Assembly: GCA_030447525.1 (NCBI GenBank)
Contig: JAUJOR010000027.1
Coordinates: 1-40,330, forward strand
Direction of reading: 5' to 3'
Source: Chloroflexota bacterium
GTDB taxonomy: Bacteria > Chloroflexota > UBA11872 > UBA12225
DNA: 40,330 nt
The notes under the pieces are model-generated. The model had not been told where the DNA came from. It searched no databases and was given only the letters and a program-made list of their open reading frames with translations. The stretch's first letter is position 1. Each line of letters starts with the position of its first letter. Of the stretch, positions 40,160 through 40,330 are shown in pieces. A program made the position numbers and the translations under genes.

Positions 40160-40330
40160 ACCGCCGCGGCGATCGGGCCGGTGGGAGTGGGGCGGGCGGG
40201 GGCGGGCTCCGCCGGCAACCCGATAACCCTGTACCTCTCCAGCCGCTCCGGCGCGCGCCGCACCACGGGACGGCGCCCGGTGGCGTCCACCGGGTACGTC
40301 CCGGCGGACGTGGGCGGGATCCCAAAACGG
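40141..40330 (-). CDS. C-terminal part of an unidentified protein, cut by the window edge
   Basis: On the reverse strand an open frame enters from the right edge and ends with TAG at 40143-40141. The last 62 or so codons read IPPTSAGTYPVDATGRR, VVRRAPERLERYRVIGLPAE and a Pro/Ala-rich tail ending AAAVSLAAA. The middle has the composition of a real protein; the family cannot be named from this fragment. Confidence 0.4.
   Translation of the reverse strand, partial: RFGIPPTSAGTYPVDATGRRPVVRRAPERLERYRVIGLPAEPAPARPTPTGPIAAAVSLAAA

Noticed and set aside
1..40330. tRNA, rRNA, CRISPR array, integrase or transposase genes
   Set aside because: I looked for conserved T-arm sequence, regular spaced repeats and transposase motifs and found none. 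The tandem arrays at 31951 and 36305 lack spacers and are not CRISPR.

Overview
The window is about 40 kb of very GC-rich bacterial DNA with no rRNA, tRNA, CRISPR array, integrase or transposase that I can see. The gene set suggests Chloroflexota: several stand-alone Tat-type sugar-binding lipoproteins, a double zinc-ribbon protein with a glycine/arginine-rich tail, phytanoyl-CoA dioxygenase, Gfo/Idh, sugar isomerase and DegT genes, and very high GC. A few families are more typical of Actinomycetota (the DUF574-type methyltransferase and an I36-like secreted protein), so the phylum is an inference and gene exchange with actinobacteria is possible.

Layout. 0.5-3.9 kb: a likely type II restriction-modification system, made of a DNA methyltransferase with permuted motif order and an AlwI-family endonuclease, separated by a repeat-rich spacer. 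4.2-7.4 kb: a GlsB-type membrane protein with a clear terminator, a sugar-binding lipoprotein gene broken by an in-frame TAG, and two reverse-strand genes including the zinc-ribbon protein. 8-15 kb: DAHP synthase, a rhamnose-mutarotase-family protein, a TIM-barrel sugar isomerase/epimerase, a large membrane histidine kinase and ribokinase. 15.5-21 kb: a badly deleted binding-protein gene, a DegT aminotransferase, a seryl-tRNA synthetase and an intact binding protein. 21-24 kb: a glycine-zipper protein, a sulfatase-fold enzyme with Thr at the usual formylglycine position, a LysM protein and a ferritin-like membrane protein. 24-32 kb, all reverse strand: glucose-6-phosphate dehydrogenase, a copper-radical oxidase, a hybrid histidine kinase with two receiver domains, and a SAM-dependent methyltransferase whose stop codon overlaps the kinase start. 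32-40 kb: a Gfo/Idh gene broken by TAG, another intact binding protein, PhyH, a second internally deleted binding protein behind a 9-bp tandem array, two tandem Asp-box beta-propeller proteins followed by a ubiquitin-like protein ending in Gly-Gly, a secreted cysteine-containing protein, and the end of an unidentified gene.

Two themes stand out. First, there are five separate binding-protein genes with no permease or ATPase beside any of them; three are broken, two of them by loss of the middle while both ends remain. A Gfo/Idh gene is broken as well. This looks like active turnover of a sugar-uptake gene family. Second, the propeller-propeller-ubiquitin-like cluster near 37-39.4 kb, the restriction-modification pair at the left, and the methyltransferase/hybrid-kinase pair are compact units whose partners imply a joint function.
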